In this document: piece by piece, positions 22,195-32,090 of the stretch
Layout: each line of letters starts with the position of its first letter
How positions within the stretch are numbered: the stretch's first letter is position 1
Source: Nepenthes gracilis
Lineage: Eukaryota; Streptophyta; Magnoliopsida; Caryophyllales; Nepenthaceae
Length of the DNA stretch: 64,000 nucleotides
Direction of reading: 5' to 3'
Assembly (NCBI GenBank): GCA_033239525.1
Contig: BSYO01000002.1
Coordinates: 16,278,626 to 16,342,625 of the forward strand
Notes under the pieces: generated by a model
What the model was told of the DNA's origin: nothing
The model's database searches: none
What the model saw: only the letters and a program-made list of their open reading frames with translations
Position numbers and translations under genes: made by a program

Positions 22195-22570
22195 ATACCT
22201 ATTTTCCCCTCCGTATTTTGTTAAATGGACCTCAAAATATGGATTACCATATCCCAATTATGTATCTATGTCGACCAGACGTCCGATCTCACAAAAATCA
22301 ACCCATATGCAGCGTCGGGAGCTCTAAATTCCCCATGACACTGTTCACCAGGCGTGAACAAATAAATTTGCATGCTTCCACCTCCGTATTATGTTAAATT
22401 GACCTCAAAATATGAATCACCACATCCCAATTATGCTTACAGATCAACTGGACATCCGATTTCACAAGTTACGATCCATTCGCAGCATCTAAGAGCTCTA
22501 AATAGCCCATGTACTGTTCATCTAGGAATTAAATGGGAAATTTCCATGCTTTTACTCCATTTAATTTTTT
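22195..22570 (+). repeat. Two 173-bp tandem units in LTR
   Basis: The units are anchored at 22225 (ATGGACCTCAAAATATGG) and 22398 (ATTGACCTCAAAATATGA), 173 bp apart, with a decayed third unit near 22560. They match the three units at 221-735. Confidence 0.75.
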
Positions 22571-23286
22571 ATGAAATTCTCTTTTAATTGTTTAAGTGTA
22601 AATGCAAGCTTCGGAACGTGTGTATAAGCTCTGTTTGCTAGAGCAATGTGTCCGGAGAACCCCAAAGTGAATTCCGTCTAATGTGGTAAGAAATTTCTCT
22701 CTTCTCTACGAATTATAATATCTATGCATGTGAATCGAATTGTCAAAATGCTTAAGTCCAAGGAAAGATATGAATCGTACAAATAATTAAAGGAAAATCC
22801 ACAATGTATGATATGATTGAATTGATCTCTCAAATGGAGATATTGCGAATGAATTATCTTAAGGAAAGATAATAATCATACATGTGATCAGAGAGGAGTT
22901 CACAATATAATATGTGAATGATTGAATCTCCCGAATGGAGATAATGTGGATCTAATTGGATATAGTGGACTTTACCTCAAATGAAAATGAATAATGAAAC
23001 TAGGACTATGGAGTCTGCTACGATAGGTGTTATTCTTGGACATGACATGGGTATCATAGTTTAGACTCAAGGTTTACTCTGGCTAAGTAGCCTGTCTGCC
23101 TATTGAAGCGGATACTCTTGTCAACTCTTAGGATATTACCGTGGAATGACGATGACTGCCTCTGGACCGTGGGAGGGAAACGGTAGTAGGTGACCCCACT
23201 ACACCACGTGGTGACGGGCCTATGTTGGCCAATGGATGCCTATGTTGGCAGATCGTTGATGGACGTTGATTATGTCATATGACCTT

Positions 23287-23310
23287 AGATCATGGGGGTT
23301 GTCATGATCT
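23287..23310 (+). other. Leader stem-loop (variant AGATCATG/CATGATCT)
   Basis: An 8-bp perfect stem encloses the loop GGGGTTGT in the context GACCTT...ATTTCTTGTCC. It is equivalent in position to the GATTGTGT/ACACAATC stem of the other LTRs although the stem bases differ. Confidence 0.65.
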
Positions 23311-24962
23311 ATTTCTTGTCCTCCCGCACCTTTTGTTAGTAAGACCTATTGACTCTAATCCGTAAAGATTAATGAAAATAATGAAAATGTATAAAACGTA
23401 ACTAGTGTAAACATGAGACCTAGGCGATCCCAGATGTCCCCTTTCCTCTTATGTTTCCTTTTTATTGAAATGATATGTCTCCCCCATCCATTTATCATTT
23501 TCACTATTTATCTGCCTGTTGATAATGATGTATGATTACATTTGTTGAGCTGTATGCTCATCCTTGCTATTTCTCCTTCCAGATGAGAGTATTGAGCAAA
23601 CACTCGGTTAGTTAGAGCAAGGAGAGGGATTTGCATTAGGAGATTAGTTAGACATCGAAGGCTTAGAGATTTAGATATGTTTAATGTAATAGAATGCAAA
23701 TAGTCGAGTTAGATTAATGTGGTGTGTAATATTATGGCTTGTTATTATTTTATGGTTATTGTTATGCTTCCACAGGTTTCTAGATCTAGTTCTACTTCCG
23801 CATTAATATTGGATGTTTTGAATTTTGTTTAGGCCTAAATGGCATCTCTCTTAGATCCAACATATAAATGCAAGTGTGCTGTGTTGGAGCCATGAATAGC
23901 ATAGCAATGTGGATCCTGTGTATGTGTTGTGGTCATGAAAATGTCGAAGGTGGATATTTATATGGTTGTACAGGTTCAAATTGACAGGTTATATTTTTTA
24001 TTTTCGTCTACTTGTAAAGGAAACTCTACCTAATTTTCTACAGAAATTTATAATATGGGCATTATTCATGTGTTTTTTCTTACGGAGGTTATTTAAGAAA
24101 AATAACTCTGTCCATCATAATATGCTTGTGACGGAACGGATTTTTTTTTTCCTCAAAAGCTTCCGTCAAACACATAACATAATTAACGATCTAATTAAGG
24201 CAACACTTCTGCAGAAATTTCGGCAGAGTCTCCTTTGTAACTGGATGAAAACCCAAAAATACAAACCTGTAATATTCATCCATAACAAGCACACAACTAT
24301 CCATCATTCATAATTCCTACAACAATCATTCACAGGATCCTATGTGCCATCCATGGCACAAATCCATCAAAGCAATTACTATTCTAACAGATAATTAACG
24401 AGATGCCATCTAGGACCTGCACAAGAAATCCAGAGTATAGCGGAAGTACACTACAACCTGCAGAAGCATAGCATATTCTCTTTTACTATCATACATACAT
24501 TTCACATGCTTTTATACAAAATTCCACATGTTCTATAACATCAGGGACCAAAAGAGCAGTATATAAAAATCATATTTCTAGCTAAGCCTTTACATCAACA
24601 GGCTCCTCCAAAATAGCTTCAATATGCGGCCGTCCTCAAAAGTCTTCAAGCAACTCTTCTCTGTTTACTCTTTTTCGTCGGGTAAAAGCTCTACTGTCTC
24701 ATCTGGAGGGGGGGAAAACACTAAAACAGTGAGCCGAGGCCCAGCAAGGTACATGCTTATGAACTGTAAAACGATTATGCCAAAACGATCATATAACCAT
24801 GTAAAACCATAATGTTTAATCAAACATCATCTGAAAAGGAACTGTAAAGACATGTTATAACGATATTAAATCTCATGCTTCATAAATCATATCACTATAG
24901 GCTGTAAAACTATAACTATAAACTTTACTGATGCATGGTAAAACCGAAAATGGTACTTTATA

Positions 24963-25183
24963 CTATTCACTATCATCTTTTCATTCGATAATACTCTGTC
25001 ATCTTTTCACTGTATACGTTTCATTATCATCTTTTCACTGTATACGTTTCATTATCATCTTTTCACTGTATACGTTTCAGTATTATCTTTTCATCCGATA
25101 ATACTCTGTCATCTTTTCACTGTATACGTTTCAGTATTATCTTTTCATCCGATAATACTCTGTCATCTTTTCTTTTCAATGAT
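24963..25183 (-). repeat. 30-bp minisatellite in LTR leader
   Basis: Units of about 30 bp based on TCATCTTTTCACTGTATACG alternate with a TCATCCGATAATACTCTG variant, about seven copies in all. It sits between the acceptor side and the GACCCTGCCAGTGTACCC block. Other LTRs have different minisatellites at the same place. Confidence 0.8.
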
Positions 25184-25271
25184 ACATTTCATCTTTTTTT
25201 CGTGACATATCTTAACACCTTCGGACCCTGCCAGTGTACCCTACTAGCGGAAGGGGTGAATGATCGAGATA

Positions 25272-25294
25272 GATTGTGTTCAGTCCACACAATC
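25272..25294 (-). other. Leader stem-loop (GATTGTGT/ACACAATC)
   Basis: A perfect 8-bp stem encloses the 7-nt loop TCAGTCC (plus-strand reading), followed by CAAGGCC. Confidence 0.7.
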
Positions 25295-26429
25295 CAAGGC
25301 CTATCATGTCATATCATATCATGTATATCCCATCCCAGGGATATACGTAGTGTGTGCCACCCGAAGGTCGGCCTATGTTCCTCGGCTTAACGCCCTTGAG
25401 GACAGGGCGGACCATGAATCGCTCCATGGACAGAGCTATCATCGATTACCACCGTAAGTTCTAAGGCCTCACCCAAGAACTTACCCGGATATAGTCGATC
25501 TCGGGTCCCAAAATAAGCAGAACGGAAATCATCTCTTTATCGAAAATCCCATTTTCGAAATCAAACTTTCACAACACAATTTCAGCACTTCTTTAAATTT
25601 ACATGGAAATTTTGTCGGTATACGTTCGTACATATTTTCGAAAACAAACTATACGGGAAGCTTCATTTCGATGTCAATTAACTTTCATATAATAGAAGCT
25701 ATAATTAAAACTCATCAAAACCTCTTCATTTTCGTACATGGGGCTTCGCCAAAACCTTTGAACTCAAATCGGTCTCTTATTTGCACATATTTCATGAAAT
25801 TAATGTCATAGATGCCATGCATATACATTAAATCATGCAATTTACTCAAACTACACCACATTTTCGAGCTAGGGTTTCATCACATACTTTTCAAGACAAA
25901 TTGAATACTATTTTCATGTTTATTCACGAAATCGAAACCAAAACTTGCAATAAACATGGATAATCATGAAATCTAACCGACTAAGCGAAGGAAATATACT
26001 TCATGTACTTCGATGATGTAACATCAACATTTTAGAGCATTTTCATCGGTTTTAAAGCATGAGAAATCGGTACAGTGAAAAACAGCGTCCGAAGTACACT
26101 TGCCTGAGCTCGCTCTACAATTATTTTACCCGGATCGGATCGGAACGGTGGTCTATCCCCTTTCTTCCTCTTCGTGCTTGTTGTTGTGCCTCAACTTTCT
26201 CTCTCTACAAACATATATCATTTAATCGGCATTTAAACAATGAATTATTACACAATATCGTCCGATATTTTCAGAAGAGTAGTACCCATGTCAGTACACG
26301 TGAACAGTGCACACGTGCACGAATCGGTTGATTCTCGGAATTTTGGACATCCAACGGGTAATCTATGGAACCCGAGGCATGGGTAACTATAATCTCAAAT
26401 CAATTTATACATTTAACTTCAAATAGAAG

Positions 26430-26740
26430 CTCAAACGGTGTCCGGGCGCGGGTCAAGGGCTTCGCGAACGAAAATCCCTAAATAACCACAATTTCGAATA
26501 CCCAACCAACAAATTAACTTACCCAAGTCATACATAATCATAATCTAGTCTTAATTAAATCAAAAGCCCCAAGAATCAGAGCCCGAAACCACCCGGGCGC
26601 GGGTTTAGGCTTCGCGAACGGGAATTCACATAATTTCACCAAATCGGGCACCCAATCGACAAAATAACTTACCTAGGGTGTGGGTATTGGTATTCTAGTC
26701 TCAATTTATACAAAAGCCCCAAATATCGAGGGCCGGAATA
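26430..26740 (-). repeat. 153-bp tandem repeat, two units, in solo LTR
   Basis: CGGGCGCGGGT...GGCTTCGCGAACG occurs at about 26444 and 26597. The following CCAA(T/C)...CAAATTAACTTACC and AAAGCCCCAA blocks are repeated too. It is in the position of the 173-bp repeats of the plus-strand LTRs. Confidence 0.7.
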
Positions 26741-27269
26741 CACCCGATTGTACGTGAACAGTACACGTGCGTGGGTGAGGGTTTGCGTCTTCCGAAACCG
26801 AACTTAGACTATAAATTAGGTCTCCAAATTAATATATATTCATGCTTAGATTATAGGAAGCAATAAACACAAATTTAATCGGGTATCGGAACGAGGGTAC
26901 CCGAAGAAAATAAAGCAAAAGTGCACGAAAATGAAAAACGAGGGTATGAGGTTTCTTGCCTCGACGTGCTCTACAACTTTCCCAACTAGCTCGAGCTCGG
27001 AATCGGACCCGAAGGCCTCCATTTCCCCCCCTTTTCCTTCGCGTGCTCCTTCTCCCACCGGGCTCCCACGAGCACTGCCGCCGCTCCACCGCGGCCCCCG
27101 GCCGGCCACCAGCTCGCACGGCCGTCACCGGCCGCTGCCGACCCCTGCGCCACCGGCGCCGACGCCGTCCGCCCCTCTCTCTCACCAACGAACCCTAACC
27201 CTCGCCCCTCTCTCTCTCTTCGCAAACCCTTTCTCCCAATTCTGCCTCCCGATTTCCCCTCTCCCTGCT

Positions 27270-27277
27270 TTTTATTA

Positions 27278-27312
<35 letters not shown>

Positions 27313-27332
27313 TTATATATATATATATATTA
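27270..27332. repeat. (TTA)n/(TA)n microsatellite in LTR U3
   Basis: About ten ATT units are followed by an AT run. A shorter (AT)n lies in the same U3 position at about 20745-20766 of the related LTR. Confidence 0.9.
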
Positions 27333-27547
27333 CGTTTCTTTTAATCTTAAACTTTAATTCGACACTCGAACGATAGAATGGGCACACTCCGGCACTGACC
27401 CATCAATTCCGAATATTCTCTCAAAATTTTGTAATGTTAAATTAATTTTTTTCTCACATCCGAATTACCCAAAATCACCAAAAATAATAAACAATTTCAA
27501 TTTAATCCAATAAAAATATTTCAGGATTTCGGGATGTTACAATGCTA

Positions 27548-28778
27548 CTAAATTTTTTCTTGCTGTATAACCAAGATTGCCCCATAAGCAAAGGATAAAA
27601 TGCATACTTCATTATCCTTCTTAAAATAGAACTTGTAATGAACAAGTTGATCATCCTTAGAGAGAAATTCCACCTCTACAAAGCTTGAGTTCCAACTAAC
27701 CCAAATACAATCAATAGAAATATCAGAATAATCTATTATCTATTGTCATTGCATTTGTGGTCCCTGGTTTCAACAATTCCATAGTTCTACACAGAGAAAA
27801 GATAATAAACTATCAAACTTTATGGATTTCAACCTTACCATGGCTACTCGAGTTGAGCTGGAATAATTTCAGGAGAAGCGGCACTAAGGGCAACAGCATC
27901 TTGAGTAGGAGATTGCCTGGTTGGGCACATTTCCTAGTCTGCAAGCTTTATCAGGTTGTTAAACCAGGATGCAGATCCATCATATGCACTCCAAGTAGCA
28001 ACCAGAGATGGGGTTGAATAGGGGAACTTGCTCGGGTAATTACCAGGCTTCATCTTAAATTTATTCGCACCAGATGCCGCATTGTGAGTCCTAAGGGGGT
28101 GTCTCCAATTCTGGTATCCAATTTGTTGATAGAACCTAACCCTATTGCCTTTTGTTAGCCTATTATGTTTCCATCAGGAAACCATCATCATATATCGGAT
28201 TCCACAAATCTCAGTCTATTTGTTTATTTCCTGCATCATTAATCAGGCTAGTTGTGATTATCCCAGCATTAGTTCTTCATTAATCCTGGGAAAAAGATAA
28301 TCTACCTATGACCCAGTGGCTGCGCTTTTTGAATCACAAGCCCCCATGGGAGTGTGCATTATTGAAATCTAGTGATTTGCACAAAGGTGATCAATATATG
28401 ACTAATCCATCAAAGGCTTACTCTCCATAATTGATTGCATCTTTGTGGGGATTGCCATGTTAGGATCACGTACCTGTTGAGAGGCCATAAGAGAATCCCC
28501 TAGTCTAACCATACTAAACCCTGCTTCATCACACTTAAGGGTATCAAATAAGTTTGAAATTGGCACAGCAAGAGTTTTAGCCAATTTTTTCTTAAGCTAC
28601 AAATTTTGGTCTCTTTACCTTGGTTCTGGCTAAACAGCATTAGGGTGGAGTATTGGCAAAAATTGTCCTATAATATGATAAGTGATCTTTGGAATACAAG
28701 ACATCGTAGTTGTTGATAGTTATCAGATCACATTGATTCTCATTATCCACGGTATATCACCTCCATACTTACACTGTT
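27548..28778 (-). pseudogene. Old LINE remnant: ORF1 end and endonuclease start
   Basis: Read on the minus strand, about 28151-27853 is an open stretch with one stop (GYQNWRHPLRTHNAAS..., ...SPEIIPAQLE then stop), which I take as a possible LINE ORF1 tail. Downstream, about 27800-27550 shows endonuclease-like pieces: GIVETR (catalytic Glu motif), CIWVSWNSSFVEVEF, FAYGA. A further fragment at 28402-28584 (NLFDTLKCDEAGF) resembles LINE ORF1 C-terminal sequence. The endonuclease assignment is reasonable; the ORF1 assignment is weaker. The copy ends at the solo LTR duplication (27547), and only 9 bp continue beyond it (24118-24126). Confidence 0.5.
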
Positions 28779-29437
28779 TGTAATGGAGAAGATCCTAATT
28801 CTTATAGGACTCTCCATCAAATATATGCAGAACAAAATCCATAAATTGAGGACCTTAAATTTCTACAAAAATTTTGACAGAGTCTATAAGAATTTGGGTA
28901 GAATTTTATATGTATCCAAACTAGAACCAAATGTACAACCTGAATAACTTACCAAAAAAAAAAGATGTACAACCTATATATATATATAACCTGTATAAGT
29001 ACACAACTAATTAAATACCACAAGTTCTCCTACAACATACATTCACAAGATCTCAAGGTCATCCATAGCATTTTTCAACAATCCTAACTATTATACTAGA
29101 ATCATATGAGAGATGCCTGCAAGGACCTGTACCAAAACCAGAAAATATATAGCGGAAGCATCTATATGCTTAACAAAAACCTATGAAAGCATAAATATAG
29201 TTCTAACAAAATATAATACATATCATAACCATTTATACATACTCCTCCTACAAGATTAAGATATTTACAAATACATTATCACAATCCCAAGTCTTCAGAA
29301 ACTCCAAGGCTCTAGAATTTCCTTGTTAGCTCTAACTATGCCTAATTATCTTATATCGCCTCTATAGCCTTATCTGGAGGGAGAAATAAAATAGTGAGTC
29401 AAAATCCAATAAGGTACTAAAATATGTAGAATATAAT
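28779..29437 (-). mobile_element. Old minus-strand LTR, first part
   Basis: It starts TGTAATGGAG and carries decayed versions of LTR blocks: TTTTGACAGAGTCTATAAG, CACAAGATCTCAAGG, GAGAGATGCCTGCAAGGACC and the acceptor-like CCCTCCAG|ATAAGG (sense) at 29374-29375. It is interrupted at the duplication ATAAT (29433-29437) by the Gypsy element and resumes at 38333. Its partner LTR starts at 41432 with TGTAATGGAACGGG. Confidence 0.65.
28942..28964 (+). mobile_element. 23-bp minimal LINE insertion
   Basis: The insert GAATAACTTACC-A(10)-G is flanked by the perfect 11-bp duplication ATGTACAACCT at 28931-28941 and 28965-28975. ACTTACC-A(n) is the 3' terminus of every LINE in this window, so this appears to be an extreme 5' truncation that copied little more than the tail. 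Confidence 0.75.
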
Positions 29438-30033
29438 TGTGACGGAACGGATTTTTTTTTTCAAAAGCTTCCGTCAAGACAAGATTAGGGATAACTTATA
29501 AGCACACAACTAGCAATCATTCACAAATCTTCCTACAACAAGCATGCACAGGATCACATGTGCCATCCATGGCATAAATCTACAAAAAAAATGTTAACTA
29601 TACTAACAGTTCAATAACGAGATGCCGTCTAGGACCTGTACAGTATATCCAAATGTTTAGAGTGGAAGCTAAACTAATAACCTGCAGAAGTATAGTTTTT
29701 TCTTTTTACTATCATACACATCATATGCATTCTATACAAAATCCACATGTGCATGGTCATCCATAGACACAATATTAGTATACAAAATCACAAGGTCAGC
29801 TAAGTCTCTACGTCAACAGGCTCTCCCAAAATAGCTCCAAAAAGCTTTAGGTCCTCAAAAGTCTTCAGAATTTCCTTCGATCACTCTTTCTCATCGGGCA
29901 CTAACTCTACTGTCTCATCTGGAGGGGGAAAAATAATAAAACTGTGAGCCGGGACTCAGCAAGGTACATGCATATGAACGGTAAAATAATGATGCAGAAC
30001 GGTCATGTAACTGTGCAGAAACAGAACTATTAA

Positions 30034-30215
30034 ATTGTAATCGGTAAGCTGTAAGCGGTAACTGAAATTAGTACACTGTAAGCTATAAACGATACTCTGT
30101 AAACTGTGAATAGTAAACTATAATCGGTAACTGTAGACTGTATGCTATAATCTGTAAAACTTGTAAACGGTAACTGTAAACGGTACACTATAAACTGTAT
30201 TATATCATAACGGTA
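30034..30215 (-). repeat. GTAAACTGTA-type minisatellite in LTR
   Basis: Irregular 10-14-bp units of the type (A/C)TGTAA(A/G)C(G/T)(G/A)TA lie next to the GACCCTGCCAGTATACCC block. A longer version sits at 50738-50965 in the related solo LTR. Confidence 0.7.
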
Positions 30216-30267
30216 ACAGACCCTGCCAGTATACCCTACTAGCTGAGGGAGCAAATAATCGAGGATA

Positions 30268-30290
30268 GATTGTGTTCAGTCTACACAATC
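30268..30290 (-). other. Leader stem-loop, Gypsy 3' LTR
   Basis: GATTGTGT pairs with ACACAATC around TCAGTCT. In the 5' LTR (37002-37024) the second arm is ATACGATC, so the stem has decayed there. Confidence 0.65.
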
Positions 30291-31228
30291 CAAGGCCTAT
30301 GACTGTAACATGTGTATCCCATCCCGAGGGATCTGTACTGTATGCCACCCGAAGGTAGGCCGGTAACTGTGGTTCCTTCTAATTTTAACGCCCCAAGGAA
30401 GGGCGGACCACAAATAACTCCATGGACAAAGTTATCCTCGATTACCACCATAAAGTCCTAAGGCATGCCAGAGAACCTATCCGGACTGTAGTCAGTCCCG
30501 GGTCTTAAATAACAATAATAGAAATAACCTCTTTATTAAAAACCTTCTTTCACAATCAAAGTTTTACAATTTATTTTCAGTTTTACTTCAACGGTGCATG
30601 AAATTTTCATCAGTATAAGCCCGTGCAAATTTTCAAAAACAAATTATATCGGGAGCTTCTCTTCAATATCAATTAACTTTCATATAACTGGAGCTATGGT
30701 TAAAAATCACTAAAACCCCTTCATTTTTGTACTTAGTGCTTCGTCAAAACCTTCGGACTCAAATCGATCTCTAAACATGTGCTTATTCATGAAATAAATG
30801 CCATAAATCCATGCATATACATTAAATCATGTAATTTACTCAAAACTTCACAATATTTTCGAGCTAGGGTTTCATCACATATTTTCGGAAGCAAATCGAA
30901 CACTATTTACATGCTTATTCACGAAATTGAGGCCAAAACTTGCAATAAACATGGATAAACACAAAATTTAACCGAATAATCGAAGGAAACATGCTTCATT
31001 TACTTTAAACATGCATTAATATCATTTTAGAACATCTTTATCAACTTTAAAGTGAGAGGAAATGGTAAAAATGAAAAACAACGTCCGAAGTGCACTTGCC
31101 TTGGCCCAATCTACCGTTATTTTTACCGGGAGTGGATTGGAACAAGTGATTCTCCTTTTTCCTCTTCTGTTCTTCCTCTTCTTCATTCGTGTCTCTTCTC
31201 TTTCTCTCCCACTTTCTTTTTCTCCTTC

Positions 31229-31236
31229 TATTTATA
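31229..31236 (-). promoter_or_regulatory. TATA-like box, Gypsy 3' LTR
   Basis: Sense TATAAATA, about 130 nt upstream of the conserved GCAAGTG site. Confidence 0.6.
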
Positions 31237-31553
31237 ATAAAACGAAATCAGAACGTAGGAAAAAGTCAGGGCCGTGCTCGAGCGCGCCTCAAGCGCTCAA
31301 CGAGCTGGGCATATTCTGTTATTCATGCTCGAGCAACCAGAGGGCGCGCGGTGAGCGGGGCAGCTACTGGATTTTGTGCTCGCTGCAGCGCCTCGGGTGC
31401 ACAGCAGGCGCCACACGACTGCTTGCTGAACTCGGATATTTTTTCAACATTTTACTTTCAACCATCATTTTTCACTATATGTTTGGCCTCTTAATGATAC
31501 TCATCGTTTTAATTACTTCCAATTTTTACGCTTTTCGGTTCCGGGGCCTCACA

Positions 31554-31566
31554 CCCTCCCCTACAT
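31554..31566 (-). other. Polypurine tract of the Gypsy element
   Basis: Sense ATGTAGGGGAGGG lies directly before the 3' LTR TGTGAGGCCCC and is preceded by GAGGACAAAATTTC, the usual context in this group. Confidence 0.85.
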
Positions 31567-31596
31567 AAAGAAATTTTGTCCTCGAAATCAAATAAA

Positions 31597-32090
31597 CTAC
31601 ATACCTCGTGAGAATAAGTGGGGATACTTGCTTCGGATCTCTTCTTCGCGTTCCCAAGTGGCCTCCTCCGGTGAATGATTTCTCCAAAGCACTTTCACCA
31701 GGGGGATGGTCTTCATTCGCAACTTCTGATCCTTTCGGTCTACAATTTGCAGTGGTTCCTCAATGTAGGACAAATCATTGTCAATAGACAAAGATCCGTA
31801 GTCAATCACGTGCGCTGGATCATGGACGTACTTTTGAAGCATCGATACATGAAACACATAATGTACGCCCGTCAGATTAGGTGGTAACGCCAACCTATAG
31901 GCCACCTCCCCGTTCCTTTCCAAAATCTCAAAAGGGCCAATGAACCATAGCTTCAGTTTTCCCTTCACTCCAAACCAGAACGTTCCCTTAGATGGCGAGA
32001 CCTTCAGAAACACACGATCTCCTACCTCGAAACTCAATTCTATCCTTCGCCTATTCGTATAGCTTTTCTGTCGGCTCTAAGCAACCTTCA
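31597..32090 (-). pseudogene. pol: integrase C-terminal and chromodomain-like region
   Basis: This is in the same frame as the upstream pol sequence and follows a TAG near 32076. It reads [52 protein letters not shown] and IPLVKVLWRNHSPEEATWER, ending YPHLFSRGM and a stop. In Tekay/Del-type elements this C-terminus follows the integrase GPY/F module and carries a divergent chromodomain that targets insertion to chromatin. It is intact apart from the stop at its upstream edge. Confidence 0.85.

Larger units (their letters stand above)
21072..23582 (+). other. Putative GC-AG leader intron in LTR
   Basis: The donor-like site GAG|GCAAGTG is at 21072 and the acceptor-like site CTCCTTCCAG|ATGAG ends at 23582, preceded by the hairpin GAGC...GCTC and a CTCATCC branch-like word. 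The interval includes the younger LINE at 21273-22179. Splicing is inferred only from conservation across LTR copies. Confidence 0.35.
20538..24117 (+). mobile_element. 3' LTR of the plus-strand pol-less element
   Basis: It starts TGTGACATCCCG right after the polypurine tract and ends CTCTGTCCATCA. It is about 3.58 kb, or about 2.67 kb without the LINE inserted at 21273-22179. It contains an (AT)n run near 20745, a G+C-rich U3/early leader (20800-21070), a donor-like AG|GCAAGTG at 21072, two 173-bp repeats, a stem-loop at 23287-23310 and the acceptor-like site at 23581-23582. Apparent ORFs in 20677-21065 lie in U3 and are not supported. Confidence 0.8.
24703..26103 (-). other. Putative GC-AG leader intron in solo LTR
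   Basis: In the sense (minus) direction the donor-like CTCAG|GCAAGTGTACTTCGG is at 26103. The acceptor-like CCCCCTCCAG|ATGAGACAG is at 24703-24704, preceded by GGCTCACTG and a pyrimidine tract. The distance is 1.4 kb. Inferred from conservation. Confidence 0.4.
24127..27542 (-). mobile_element. Solo LTR, target duplication ATGCT
   Basis: The LTR runs TGTGACGGAACGG...GGGATGTTACA on the plus strand (the sense is minus) and is flanked by ATGCT at 24122-24126 and 27543-27547. There is no interior, so it is a solo LTR from unequal recombination. It is 3.4 kb, longer than its relatives, and contains two donor-like modules (26103 and 26959), a 30-bp minisatellite, a 153-bp repeat and an AT-rich microsatellite. 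The ORFs at 26829-27344 on both strands lie in G+C-rich U3 sequence and are not supported. Confidence 0.92.
29919..31099 (-). other. Putative GC-AG leader intron, Gypsy 3' LTR
   Basis: Sense reading: donor AAG|GCAAGTGCACTTCGG at 31099, about 130 nt after the TATA box, and acceptor TTTCCCCCTCCAG|ATGAGAC at 29919-29920. The hairpin-forming GGCTCACAG lies upstream. The length would be 1181 nt. The paired 5' LTR keeps the donor but has lost the acceptor by deletion near 36665. Inferred. Confidence 0.4.
29438..31553 (-). mobile_element. 3' LTR of the Gypsy element
   Basis: TGTGACGGAACGG...GGGGCCTCACA, 2116 bp, adjoins the polypurine tract. It has a TATA-like box at 31229-31236 (sense TATAAATA), donor-like AAG|GCAAGTGC at 31099, stem-loop 30268-30290, a GTAAAC-rich minisatellite (about 30034-30215) and the acceptor-like CCCTCCAG|ATGAG at 29919-29920. 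ORFs in 31062-31568 lie in U3/early leader and are not supported. Confidence 0.93.

Noticed and set aside
24963..25183. Regular 30-bp array considered as CRISPR
   Set aside because: Units are directly adjacent without unique spacers and the context is a plant LTR.
31062..31568. 168-codon plus-strand ORF
   Set aside because: It is antisense across LTR promoter and U3; the matching 5' LTR encodes a different and shorter frame.
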